Below are positions 43,752 to 50,976 of a stretch of 50,976 bases of DNA, piece after piece. The notes below the pieces were generated by a model. That model saw only the letters and a program-made list of their open reading frames with translations, was not told the origin of the DNA and did not search any database. The position numbers and the translations under genes are program-made. Within the stretch, counting starts at the first letter, position 1; every line of letters starts with the position of its first letter. Origin of the DNA: Solobacterium sp. (GTDB taxonomy: Bacteria; Bacillota_I; Bacilli_A; Erysipelotrichales; Erysipelotrichaceae); the NCBI GenBank assembly GCA_017512555.1, contig JAFWFE010000095.1, forward strand, positions 1 through 50,976, read 5' to 3'.

Positions 43752-45023
43752 ATGATTCAAAAGATAAAAACCGGGTGTATTGCGGATGATTTCACCGGTG
43801 CCGGAGACGCTGCGTCTTTTCTGGCGGAAGGCGGTCTGCGGACGATTCTTGTCAACGGAATACCGGGAGAAGACTTCCTTCTTCCCGGAGATTGCGAAGC
43901 CGTAGTCATTGCGCTGAAATCGCGTACGCAGAAGAAGGAAGATGCCGTACGTGATTCTCTTGCGGGGATACGGTGGCTGAACGTACATGGCGCAGAGAAG
44001 TTCTATTTCAAGTACTGTTCAACATTTGATTCCACTCCTGAAGGGAATATCGGACCGGTTACTGACGCGATCCTGGAAGAACTCGGAGAGAAGATGACGG
44101 TCCTGTGCCCCGCTCTTCCGGCCAACGGCAGAACTGTACAGAACGGTATCCTCTACGTCAACGGCGTACGTCTTGAAGACAGCAGTATGCGCAATCATCC
44201 GCTGACACCGATGCGTGAAAGCAGGATATCACTGTTGATGAAACCCCAGGGGAAATATGAATCTCTGGAATTATCCCGGGATCTTCTTGGTCAGTCTGAG
44301 GAGAAAGTCCGGGAGCTTGTAGAGGAGTTTGCCCATACACATACACACGGATATCTGATTCCGGATCATACCGATGATGAAGATGCCCGGCGGATCGTAA
44401 GGCTGTTCGGGAATCTGCGTTTTCTTACCGGAGGTTCCGGTATCCTGAAAACTCTGGCAGAGTCACTGAAGACTGCGGAACAGGACGAGAAGTTCTTCCC
44501 CGGTGTACACGGGAAGGCATTGATCGTGGCAGGAAGCTGTTCGGTGGCGACACGCGCGCAGGAATTACACTATGAACATCACGGCGGAAACGTGATCCGC
44601 CTGCGTGATGATGGAGTATTATCCGGAGAAGAGAGTCCCGAAGTTCTATGGAAAAAGATCTGTGATTTCAGTGGATCAGTCCTGGTTTATGCCTACGATA
44701 CCCCGGAAGGACTTGCGGAGAAACGGAACGAGGAAGGACGCAGGCTGGCTGCCAAAATCGAGGAGACGCTTGCGGGTACAACGCTGCTGGCGGTGAAGAA
44801 CGGATACCGGAGGATCATTGCGGCAGGTGGTGAAACATCCGGCGCGGTGATCCTGGCCCTGGGCTATCACGCATTCTGGATCGGCGACAGTATTGCGCCG
44901 GGTGTTCCTGTACCGGTTCCCCTGGAAGATCCGGAGATACGCATCGTTCTCAAATCCGGGAATTTCGGGCAGGAGGATTTCTTTCTGCGGGCACTCAGAA
45001 TCACCGGAGAAGTAAACGAATGA
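43752..45023 (+). CDS. Four-carbon acid sugar kinase (OtnK/DUF1537-like)
   Basis: A 423-residue protein. The N-terminal domain has IADDFTGAGDAASFLAEGG and the substrate-binding KYCSTFDSTPEGNIG; LCPALPANGRTVQNG and NHPLTPMRES follow. The C-terminal nucleotide domain ends in AGGETSGAVI and KSGNFG. This is the pattern of 3-oxo-tetronate and D-threonate kinases. The usual pathway partners (dehydrogenase, isomerase, decarboxylase) are not beside it. GGAG precedes the start; its stop overlaps the next gene by four bases. Confidence 0.87.
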   Translation: MIQKIKTGCIADDFTGAGDAASFLAEGGLRTILVNGIPGEDFLLPGDCEAVVIALKSRTQKKEDAVRDSLAGIRWLNVHGAEKFYFKYCSTFDSTPEGNIGPVTDAILEELGEKMTVLCPALPANGRTVQNGILYVNGVRLEDSSMRNHPLTPMRESRISLLMKPQGKYESLELSRDLLGQSEEKVRELVEEFAHTHTHGYLIPDHTDDEDARRIVRLFGNLRFLTGGSGILKTLAESLKTAEQDEKFFPGVHGKALIVAGSCSVATRAQELHYEHHGGNVIRLRDDGVLSGEESPEVLWKKICDFSGSVLVYAYDTPEGLAEKRNEEGRRLAAKIEETLAGTTLLAVKNGYRRIIAAGGETSGAVILALGYHAFWIGDSIAPGVPVPVPLEDPEIRIVLKSGNFGQEDFFLRALRITGEVNE

Positions 45024-45613
45024 ACCTTTATCAAGAACTTGGACAACTGACAAAGGATAAGACCAGGTGGAAGGAAAGCATTCCGTATCTATCCTCTCTG
45101 CTTACCCACGAATCTGTAAAAATACAGGCCAAGGCATTGTGGTTGCTGGGAGAGATTGGACTTATTTACCCACAGGATGTAAAGGACATCGTCCCGGTCA
45201 TCGCTTCTTTCCTGGATCATCCGGAAGCACGGTTAAGGGAACGTGCATTGAACGCACTAGGCAGGATCGGCCGTGGTGATGTTTCTGTGATTGAACCGTA
45301 TTGGGCAGATATGTTCCGATTTTCTTCCGATGAGGAGCCGAAGGTCAGACTCAGCTTTATCTGGGCTTCGGAGAATATTGCGGTAAACAGTCCTGATCGT
45401 TATGAGAATTCCATGCCTGTCTATGCGAAACTGCTGTACGATGAAGACGACAAGGTACGGATGGAGGCGCCGGAGATCTTCCGTGTACTTGGCAGGCGCA
45501 GACCTGAGTTTGTCATACCCTATATCGAACAGTTAAAGGAGATTGCGGAGACCGACAGTAACCGGGTCGTAAGAATTCATTGTCTGGGCGCAGTCAAAGC
45601 TGTGCTAAAGTAG
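45020..45613 (+). CDS. HEAT-repeat protein
   Basis: A 197-residue protein built of helical HEAT/PBS-lyase-type repeats (KIQAKALWLLGEIGL, RLRERALNALGRIGRG, KVRLSFIWASENIAV, KVRMEAPEIFRVLGRR, VVRIHCLGAVKAV), each about 35 residues. Such repeats mediate protein-protein contacts; no catalytic motif is seen. The ATGA overlap with the kinase gene means the two are translated together, suggesting the repeat protein serves the kinase. Confidence 0.82.
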   Translation: MNLYQELGQLTKDKTRWKESIPYLSSLLTHESVKIQAKALWLLGEIGLIYPQDVKDIVPVIASFLDHPEARLRERALNALGRIGRGDVSVIEPYWADMFRFSSDEEPKVRLSFIWASENIAVNSPDRYENSMPVYAKLLYDEDDKVRMEAPEIFRVLGRRRPEFVIPYIEQLKEIAETDSNRVVRIHCLGAVKAVLK

Positions 45614-45647
45614 ACGTGATATATATCCACCAGAAATCGAGGTATTT

Positions 45648-46430
45648 ATGATTATTAAGAGAAACAGCTGGTATTGGCCGGCAGAGCGGGAACGCATGTT
45701 ACATATCTATCTTCCGGATGATTATGATCAGAGTGATGAACACTATCCGGTAATGTATTTCTTTGACGGTCATAACTTGTTTTACAACGAGGATGCGACT
45801 TACGGGAAGTCCTGGGGATTAAAGGAGTTTCTGGATTCCTGGCCGAAAAAGATGATTATTGTGGGTATGGAGTGCAGTCATGAAGGTTATGCCAGACTGA
45901 GTGAATATAACCCGTATGACAGACGCTGGGGTAAGACTTACGTGAAAGGGATCGGGGATCAGACATTCCAGTGGATCCTGCAGGATATCAAGCCGGTGAT
46001 CGATCAGGAGTATCGTACCTATCCTTTCCGTGAAGCGACCGGGATTGCCGGTTCCAGTATGGGCGGGGTCATGGCTGTATACGGTGTCTTGAAGTACAAC
46101 GAGTATTTTTCCAAGTCTGCGGTTGTCTCCGGAGGTTTCTTCTACAATCTCTCCCATTACCGCAAGACCCTGAGTGAATCTTCCCTGTCCCCGGATACCC
46201 GTCTGTATATGAGCTGGGGTGAGCAGGAGGCCGGAAATGCGGCGAGAAACGGCAATAACGAGTATGATACCAGGGAAGCACGGGCAGCCCGGAAATTCTC
46301 CGAGGAATTAAAAACAGCCGGAATTGACACACAGATCTATTTCCAGCCGCAGGGCAGACATTGTGAGGAAGACTGGGAGAAACAGGTTCCTCTGTTTATG
46401 AATTATCTCTGGTGTGACCAGCGTCTGTAA
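45648..46430 (+). CDS. Esterase-family alpha/beta hydrolase
   Basis: A 260-residue protein with the esterase-D fold: YPVMYFFDGHNLFY near 33-46, the nucleophile elbow AGSSMGG (Ser137), and late Asp and His (GRHCEEDW). No signal peptide. GAGG precedes the ATG, 34 bases after the HEAT gene, so it may belong to the same transcript. The 3' end overlaps the converging hydrolase gene by 35 bases. Substrate unknown. Confidence 0.87.
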   Translation: MIIKRNSWYWPAERERMLHIYLPDDYDQSDEHYPVMYFFDGHNLFYNEDATYGKSWGLKEFLDSWPKKMIIVGMECSHEGYARLSEYNPYDRRWGKTYVKGIGDQTFQWILQDIKPVIDQEYRTYPFREATGIAGSSMGGVMAVYGVLKYNEYFSKSAVVSGGFFYNLSHYRKTLSESSLSPDTRLYMSWGEQEAGNAARNGNNEYDTREARAARKFSEELKTAGIDTQIYFQPQGRHCEEDWEKQVPLFMNYLWCDQRL

Positions 46431-47229
46431 ACCAGTGATCGGTAGCCTGAAACAGGGTTTGTCTGGCTTGTTTACTTTCTTTTGACCATGGTGTAACCAT
46501 ATCAAACGCATGGACATTCCCGTGGTATACATCCATGGAGGCAGGAATCCCTGCGTCCTGTAAATGACGGATATAGGTGACGGTTTCCTCGTAGAAGGGC
46601 TCTCCGTCTGCCACAAAGGTATAGGCTTCGGGAAGATCGTGATAATCGGTTTCCCGGGCAGGTGACGCATACTTCGGTACGTGCTTCATTCCGTACAATG
46701 ATCCAAGATAATGAGACCACCCATAGTGGTTTCTTTTTGTGTCCCAGATCTTACCGTGGTTATCTCTGGAGGTAGAGGTATCTTCACAATCCAGCATCGG
46801 ATATAACGGTAACTGGTAAGCGATTGGTATTCCTCCCCGGTCTCTTTCATACAGGCATAACGCGGCCGTAAGACCTCCCCCTGCGCTTTCTCCGCCGACA
46901 ATGATCTTCTTCCTGTCGATGCCAAGTTCTTCCGCATGTTCATACATATATGCCAGCGTGGTATGACAATCTTCCAGGGCTGCGGGATACTGCGCCTTGC
47001 CGGCCAGACGATACTCCGGGGAAACGACCACCAGACCGTGACGTTCACCCAGCAATCTTCCGACACTGAAATGAACCATGGATGCCATCCCTGTCACATA
47101 TCCCCCGCCGTGGATCCACAATACCGCCGGTACCGGTTCTCTGCGTTTCTCAGGGAATAAGAAAATGACCTTCATCTTTCCGTAAGATGCCGGTATTGTA
47201 CGTACTTCGGATTTCAACGTATAACTCAT
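46396..47229 (-). CDS. Alpha/beta hydrolase of the hormone-sensitive-lipase type
   Basis: A 277-residue protein with the oxyanion-hole motif HGGGYVTG at 40-47 and the nucleophile elbow GESAGG (Ser115), the hormone-sensitive-lipase/acetyl-esterase signature. A catalytic Asp lies in FVADGEPFY and a His in GNVHAFD. It probably hydrolyses short-chain esters in the cytosol. It overlaps the upstream gene by four bases (ATGA). Confidence 0.9.
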   Translation of the reverse strand: MSYTLKSEVRTIPASYGKMKVIFLFPEKRREPVPAVLWIHGGGYVTGMASMVHFSVGRLLGERHGLVVVSPEYRLAGKAQYPAALEDCHTTLAYMYEHAEELGIDRKKIIVGGESAGGGLTAALCLYERDRGGIPIAYQLPLYPMLDCEDTSTSRDNHGKIWDTKRNHYGWSHYLGSLYGMKHVPKYASPARETDYHDLPEAYTFVADGEPFYEETVTYIRHLQDAGIPASMDVYHGNVHAFDMVTPWSKESKQARQTLFQATDHWFTDAGHTRDNS

Positions 47230-47576
47230 TTCAGAAGATCCTGTTCTTTGGAGTAGTAACGTACGTTCTTGCCTGTATTCTGCGCGTATTCGATCTCTGA
47301 CCGCGTACTGTCGCCGATATAGCCGTTTATGTCGATCACAAAGATCTCATCAGCCATGTCGATCTTCCGCTTATGCATGTCATCCAGCATCTCTTTTGTG
47401 CGTGTCAAAGTTCCTTCGTCCATGTTTTCCCAGACTTCGTTATCTCCGGAATGTCCGAACAATCCCACACTGATCACGATATTTCCCTGCAGTGTCAGGA
47501 TCTTCTGTACTTCCAGGAATTCTTTCTTAAACCGTGTACTTCCGCACAGGGTGATGACTTTATATCTTCCAATCAT
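47226..47576 (-). CDS. Nucleoside 2-deoxyribosyltransferase-like small protein
   Basis: A 116-residue Rossmann-like protein: LCGSTRF near the N-terminus, a conserved Asp-rich turn (MADEIFVIDINGYIGDSTRSEIEYA) and a final strand. This matches the minimal nucleoside 2-deoxyribosyltransferase fold, with possible catalytic Glu in SEIEYA. Members of this fold range from nucleobase transferases to nucleotide hydrolases and sensors; the reaction here is unknown. The start lies 17 bases inside the Na/Pi transporter gene. Confidence 0.7.
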   Translation of the reverse strand: MIGRYKVITLCGSTRFKKEFLEVQKILTLQGNIVISVGLFGHSGDNEVWENMDEGTLTRTKEMLDDMHKRKIDMADEIFVIDINGYIGDSTRSEIEYAQNTGKNVRYYSKEQDLLK

Positions 47577-49437
47577 TATCCTTAAGACTTGTTACTCTTA
47601 TTGTATCCTCAATATCCTTGGATGGCTTCTCTTTTTCTGTGTTCATCAGCGGTTCAAGTTTATCAAAAAACTCCTTGTGTGCCTGATCGTACTCATTATT
47701 AAACTTCTCATTCTTACCGGAATGGAGGTAGGTTGTGTAATCGTGGGTATGATCCGCCAGGTCAGGATTGACACGGATCAGTGTCGCAAGCGCAACGTTT
47801 GAACAAAGATCGGAGATTCTCTCCACATCCCCAAGGATCTCAATGAAGTCTTTTCCGGCATAGATGGAACACTCACCGCGGAATAATCTGTCCATGTGAT
47901 GTTCACGCAGGGTCATGACCATATCATCTACGACCTCTTCCAGAGGTTCTACGGTCTCTGCCGCGTATATGTCACGATAACGGAAAGATTGTTCAGCGCG
48001 GTCCAAGACTTTCTCCATCAGTTCCTGCAGGACTTTCAGTTCGGATAACGCGGATTCCGAGAAACGGATATTCTTCTCATGCATTTCCTGTCCGGTTTCC
48101 GCAATGTTCATCGCATAGTCTCCCAGACGCTCAAATTCATTGACGATCTTATAATAGTTATTCAGGATATCCACATGATTGGGATTGGTCAGGTGCGCGG
48201 ATAACAGCGCCAGGTAGTTGGCCAGACGATCTGCCATGAGATCGATATTGTCTTCCTGTTCCGTGATTTCAGCAAATACATTGGAATCATAGGTGACAGA
48301 AAGAGATAAAGCAGCGTCGATATTCTTCCGGGCTGCCTGGAACATACTGAGCAGTAATACATAACAGCTTCGTAATGCCAGTGCCGGTGAATTCACAAAT
48401 GCCGGGCTGAGCGCATCCAGCTCTTCCTGGTACCTGTTTGGTTTCTCCTTGTCATCCGAAACGATCTTATGACTGAGACGTTCATAGGTATTCAGCAGCG
48501 GGAATAACAGGATTGCGCAGGCCAGATTAAAGATCGTATTTGTATTGGCGATACTGCCTGGAGATACCGGACTGAACCAGATACCATCCAGAAGACCCAT
48601 CTTATGGAAGATAAATACACCGATCAGTACCATCGCGCTCTTACTCAGGTTATACAGAATATTCACGATACCTACACGTTTCGCGTCTGCCTTGGCGCCG
48701 ATGGAACAGATGATGGCAGTCGTCACACAGTCTCCGAGATACACACCGACGATTACCGCGTAGATCTCATTAAATGATAATAAACCGGATAAGGAAATCG
48801 CCTGCAGGATACCGATCGTTGCGGAAGAACTCTGCAGGATAAACGCTACGGTTAAACCAATCAGATATCCCAGCAGAGGATTCGTACCCATCTGTGTAAA
48901 CAACGAATCAAATACACCGGTTTCTGACAGGACATTCACTGCCCCGGTCATATTCAGAAGTCCGGAGAACAGGATACCGAAACCGATAGCGATATTACCA
49001 ATTGCCCGGGAATTCTTGAACTTCATTCCCATGATGATGATAATACCGATAATCAAAGCGACCGGAGCCAGTGTAGACGGCTGAAAGAAACGCAGAAAAC
49101 CGCTGGCTGAGGAATCCACATCCAGCAGACGGATGATCTGTCCGGTAACGGTTGTACCAACGTTGGAACCAACGATGATACCTAAAGACTGTCTTAACGT
49201 TATAATACCGGCTGCTACAAGGCCGGAAGTAATGACGATCGTAGCGGTTGAGGACTGTATCAGTGCTGTCACAAATACACCGAGCAGGAATGCCTTGACC
49301 GAGTTGTTGGTCACTTGTTCCATGACCTGTTTCAGAGTTCCGGATGAACTCTCTTTCAGGCCATCTCCCATCAGACGCATTCCGTATAGAAACATTGCCA
49401 GTCCCCCGAACAATGTAAGAATGTCAAATATACTCAT
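47560..49437 (-). CDS. Na+/phosphate cotransporter with PhoU-like domain
   Basis: A 625-residue protein. The two-repeat Na/Pi-cotransporter membrane domain (1-320) has the paired QSS motifs (QSSTATIVITSG at 61, QSSSATIGILQA at 202). The cytosolic C-terminal half (about 345-590) is a helical PhoU-like domain. Family members take up phosphate with Na+. No pst genes are nearby. A TTGCAT/TATAAT promoter and a cre-like palindrome lie upstream. Confidence 0.92.
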   Translation of the reverse strand: MSIFDILTLFGGLAMFLYGMRLMGDGLKESSSGTLKQVMEQVTNNSVKAFLLGVFVTALIQSSTATIVITSGLVAAGIITLRQSLGIIVGSNVGTTVTGQIIRLLDVDSSASGFLRFFQPSTLAPVALIIGIIIIMGMKFKNSRAIGNIAIGFGILFSGLLNMTGAVNVLSETGVFDSLFTQMGTNPLLGYLIGLTVAFILQSSSATIGILQAISLSGLLSFNEIYAVIVGVYLGDCVTTAIICSIGAKADAKRVGIVNILYNLSKSAMVLIGVFIFHKMGLLDGIWFSPVSPGSIANTNTIFNLACAILLFPLLNTYERLSHKIVSDDKEKPNRYQEELDALSPAFVNSPALALRSCYVLLLSMFQAARKNIDAALSLSVTYDSNVFAEITEQEDNIDLMADRLANYLALLSAHLTNPNHVDILNNYYKIVNEFERLGDYAMNIAETGQEMHEKNIRFSESALSELKVLQELMEKVLDRAEQSFRYRDIYAAETVEPLEEVVDDMVMTLREHHMDRLFRGECSIYAGKDFIEILGDVERISDLCSNVALATLIRVNPDLADHTHDYTTYLHSGKNEKFNNEYDQAHKEFFDKLEPLMNTEKEKPSKDIEDTIRVTSLKDNDWKI

Positions 49438-49454
49438 ATTTTCCCCTCGGCATG

Positions 49455-49484
49455 ATTATAGTGATATAAAAAAATATTATGCAA
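49455..49484 (-). promoter_or_regulatory. Promoter of the Na/Pi cotransporter gene
   Basis: Minus strand: -35 TTGCAT (49479-49484), 18-base spacer, -10 TATAAT (49455-49460). Confidence 0.65.
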
Positions 49485-49507
49485 GAGGGAAAAAATCATT
49501 AGTGATA

Positions 49508-49523
49508 ACCTAAGCGCTTACAA
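49508..49523 (-). promoter_or_regulatory. cre-like palindrome upstream of the Na/Pi cotransporter promoter
   Basis: Minus strand TTGTAAGCGCTTAGGT, containing the perfect 10-base palindrome TAAGCGCTTA (49511-49520); it differs from the cre consensus at two positions. It lies about 25 bases upstream of the -35, a position used for activation. Confidence 0.45.
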
Positions 49524-49565
49524 CATAAAATTTTACAAAAAGTTAACAAAAAAGTAACATTGCTG

Positions 49566-49589
49566 TAAAAAAACAGGATTTCTCCTGTT
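49566..49589 (-). terminator. Terminator of the carboxypeptidase-nucleosidase unit
   Basis: AACAGGA (49572-49578), loop TTTC, TCCTGTT (49583-49589), followed by a T-tract on the minus strand; it directly abuts the stop codon of the nucleosidase gene. Confidence 0.88.
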
Positions 49590-50267
49590 CTATGCATTGA
49601 GTAAGATCTGGTCCAGCACATGTACGCAGGCGTCAGAGGCTTCGTCCAGGGTTTCCCGGAATTCGTCTGCCCCGCCGTGTACACTGTCAGATACCATCTT
49701 GATGGACATTACCGGTATATGATTCCTTACACAGGTGAGGATGATACCCGCAGCTTCCATCTCGCAGATATCCGCGCCGAATTCATCATGTAAGTATCTC
49801 TTGTCTTTCTCGTTGCCGACAAAGCGGTCACCAGAGGCGCATCGTACAGCGGTCAGATCCGGATAGACTTCCTGTGCCCTGGCAATCAGTTCCGGAGTTG
49901 TCTGTATATATCTGTCCGGGAATTCCGTATATCTGCCCTGTTCCACGTCATCGATTTCTGTTAAGTCAAACGGATAGTGGCAGACTTCCTTAACGATACA
50001 GATCTTCTTTTCGGACATCTCTTCGGTCAAGGCACCGACAACACCGAAGTTCAGAATCAGTTCCACGTTGTATTTGGTGATCAGATACTGGGTTCCTGCG
50101 GCTGCCGCAATTTCTCCGACTCCGCTGGATAATACATATAATTCATATTCACCGACAGGATATACCATGACGGTATATACCCCGTCCTGTATCGTTTCCC
50201 TGGGTTCTCCGTATCTTCTCTGCAGCGCGGCCATTTCCACCGCGACGATCATTCCTGCTCTTTTCAT
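49590..50267 (-). CDS. 5'-methylthioadenosine/S-adenosylhomocysteine nucleosidase-like protein
   Basis: A 225-residue phosphorylase-superfamily protein: IVAVEMAAL at the start (catalytic Glu), SGVGEIAAAAGTQYLI, NFGVVGAL, CASGDRFV, CEMEAAGI and MVSDS with the catalytic Asp. The order and spacing match MTA/SAH nucleosidases, which cleave adenine from methylthioadenosine and SAH. Purine nucleoside phosphorylase is the alternative. AGAGG precedes the start; only 9 bases separate it from the carboxypeptidase gene. Confidence 0.8.
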   Translation of the reverse strand: MKRAGMIVAVEMAALQRRYGEPRETIQDGVYTVMVYPVGEYELYVLSSGVGEIAAAAGTQYLITKYNVELILNFGVVGALTEEMSEKKICIVKEVCHYPFDLTEIDDVEQGRYTEFPDRYIQTTPELIARAQEVYPDLTAVRCASGDRFVGNEKDKRYLHDEFGADICEMEAAGIILTCVRNHIPVMSIKMVSDSVHGGADEFRETLDEASDACVHVLDQILLNA

Positions 50268-50276
50268 GCTTAACCT

Positions 50277-50976
50277 CTACTTGTACGTCTGTCCGCCTTC
50301 TACGCCGAAGTGTTCTTCCAGTGTCTGGGTATCACCTTCACTGAAGATCGCAGTGGCATTGTCTACACCAACATAGCGGAAATGCCACGGTTCATACGCA
50401 TATCCTGTTACAGAATCCTTGCCCTTCGGATAACGCATGATGAAGCCATACTTGTACGCATTGTCATGGAGCCACTTACCGGAGGCAGAGTTCTCAAACT
50501 CCTGCATGAAGTCCACGCCTTTACCTTCGATAAAGTCCAGCGCCAGTCCTGTTTGATGGTCGGAATAACCCGGTCTGGAACTGATGCGGTCTGCGCGTTC
50601 TACGCCGTAACTTGCGACATATCCGTCATATAACTGTTTCTGGTAGGCTTCACTTCTGTAGGCAGAACTGAAAATCAGTGATACACCCTCCAGGTAAGCA
50701 TCGTTGGTCATCTTCACCAGGGCTTCGGCAGCTTCTCTGCGCAGATACGGGGCAATCGTGCCCTTTGCGCCGAGGTCATTCGCGTTGACCAGGTCTTTCG
50801 GTTCATACCCTGAAGGTAATTTATGTGTCTTGTTTGCGACGATCAACAGGCTGTTTACATCCGAGAATACAGGGTCTTCATCCGGGTGTAAGTGCGCTGT
50901 CTCAGAAGCGCCTTTGACGACGACAGTAACGTTCTCCGAAGATTCATTTCCGGATTTATCCCTGGCCTTGATCCAG
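50277..50976 (-). CDS. Partial D-alanyl-D-alanine carboxypeptidase (VanY/M15) with upstream Ig-like domain
   Basis: The frame is open to the right edge: 43 more codons precede the internal TTG at 50846, beginning WIKARDKSGNESSENVTVVV, the end of an Ig-like domain. The M15 catalytic part has SSAYRSEAYQ, the zinc motif SDHQTGLALD (His and Asp) and EPWHFRYVG (the final His). Such enzymes trim the D-Ala-D-Ala end of peptidoglycan precursors outside the cell. The N-terminus with signal or membrane anchor lies beyond the window. Confidence 0.9.
   Translation of the reverse strand, partial: WIKARDKSGNESSENVTVVVKGASETAHLHPDEDPVFSDVNSLLIVANKTHKLPSGYEPKDLVNANDLGAKGTIAPYLRREAAEALVKMTNDAYLEGVSLIFSSAYRSEAYQKQLYDGYVASYGVERADRISSRPGYSDHQTGLALDFIEGKGVDFMQEFENSASGKWLHDNAYKYGFIMRYPKGKDSVTGYAYEPWHFRYVGVDNATAIFSEGDTQTLEEHFGVEGGQTYK

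Overview
The window looks like chromosomal DNA from a low-to-mid GC Bacillota, most likely a member of the Erysipelotrichia. The evidence is the hprK-ppaX-rapZ-yvcK-whiA gene order, the tmk-holB-ricT-rsmI block, strong AGGAGG-type ribosome binding sites, HPr/HPr kinase regulation, and cre-like operators. No rRNA, tRNA, CRISPR array, insertion sequence or prophage was seen. Coding density is high and no gene-free stretch exceeds 300 bases.

Layout. (1) 1-8029, minus strand: an operon hprK-ppaX-rapZ-yvcK-whiA, then a small membrane protein, an XpaC-family membrane protein and a double-AAA+ ATPase, ending at a clear terminator; the first codons of another gene leave the left edge. (2) 8047-16340, minus strand: a beta-helical lipoprotein, a 4Fe-4S aldo/keto reductase, and mutS-uvrA. 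(3) 16372-23226: sugar uptake. A sucrose-type EIIBCA, HPr and Enzyme I form one operon with a consensus cre just downstream of its promoter; a HAD phosphatase and an amylosucrase-like GH13 enzyme lie upstream. (4) 23233-28093: a DUF4186 gene, two MATE exporters, an esterase-like hydrolase and an unrecognised membrane-anchored protein. (5) 28123-34821: the most unusual locus. A TIR-transmembrane-beta-propeller protein is encoded tail-to-tail, one base apart, with a two-gene operon. One operon gene encodes a K+ channel with a TVGYGD filter, the other a channel-like membrane protein. Both carry two Rossmann/RCK-like folds and a C-terminal ryanodine-receptor (Ry) domain. (6) 34837-43688, minus strand: a long run tmk-holB-ricT-rsmI-prsW-flavin reductase-lactonase-M16C peptidase. 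(7) 43726-50976: an orphan four-carbon sugar-acid kinase with a HEAT-repeat protein, two more alpha/beta hydrolases, a deoxyribosyltransferase-like protein, a Na/Pi cotransporter, a nucleosidase, and the C-terminal part of a VanY-type carboxypeptidase cut by the right edge.

How the parts work together. HprK, HPr, EI and a sugar EII are all present, together with cre sites, so the classical carbon-repression circuit can be read from this window. Its two phosphorylation partners, however, both depart from the usual sequence at key positions. The TIR/Ry-channel locus suggests a membrane receptor-like TIR enzyme whose NAD-derived product could gate a potassium channel. This is inferred from domain content and proximity only.
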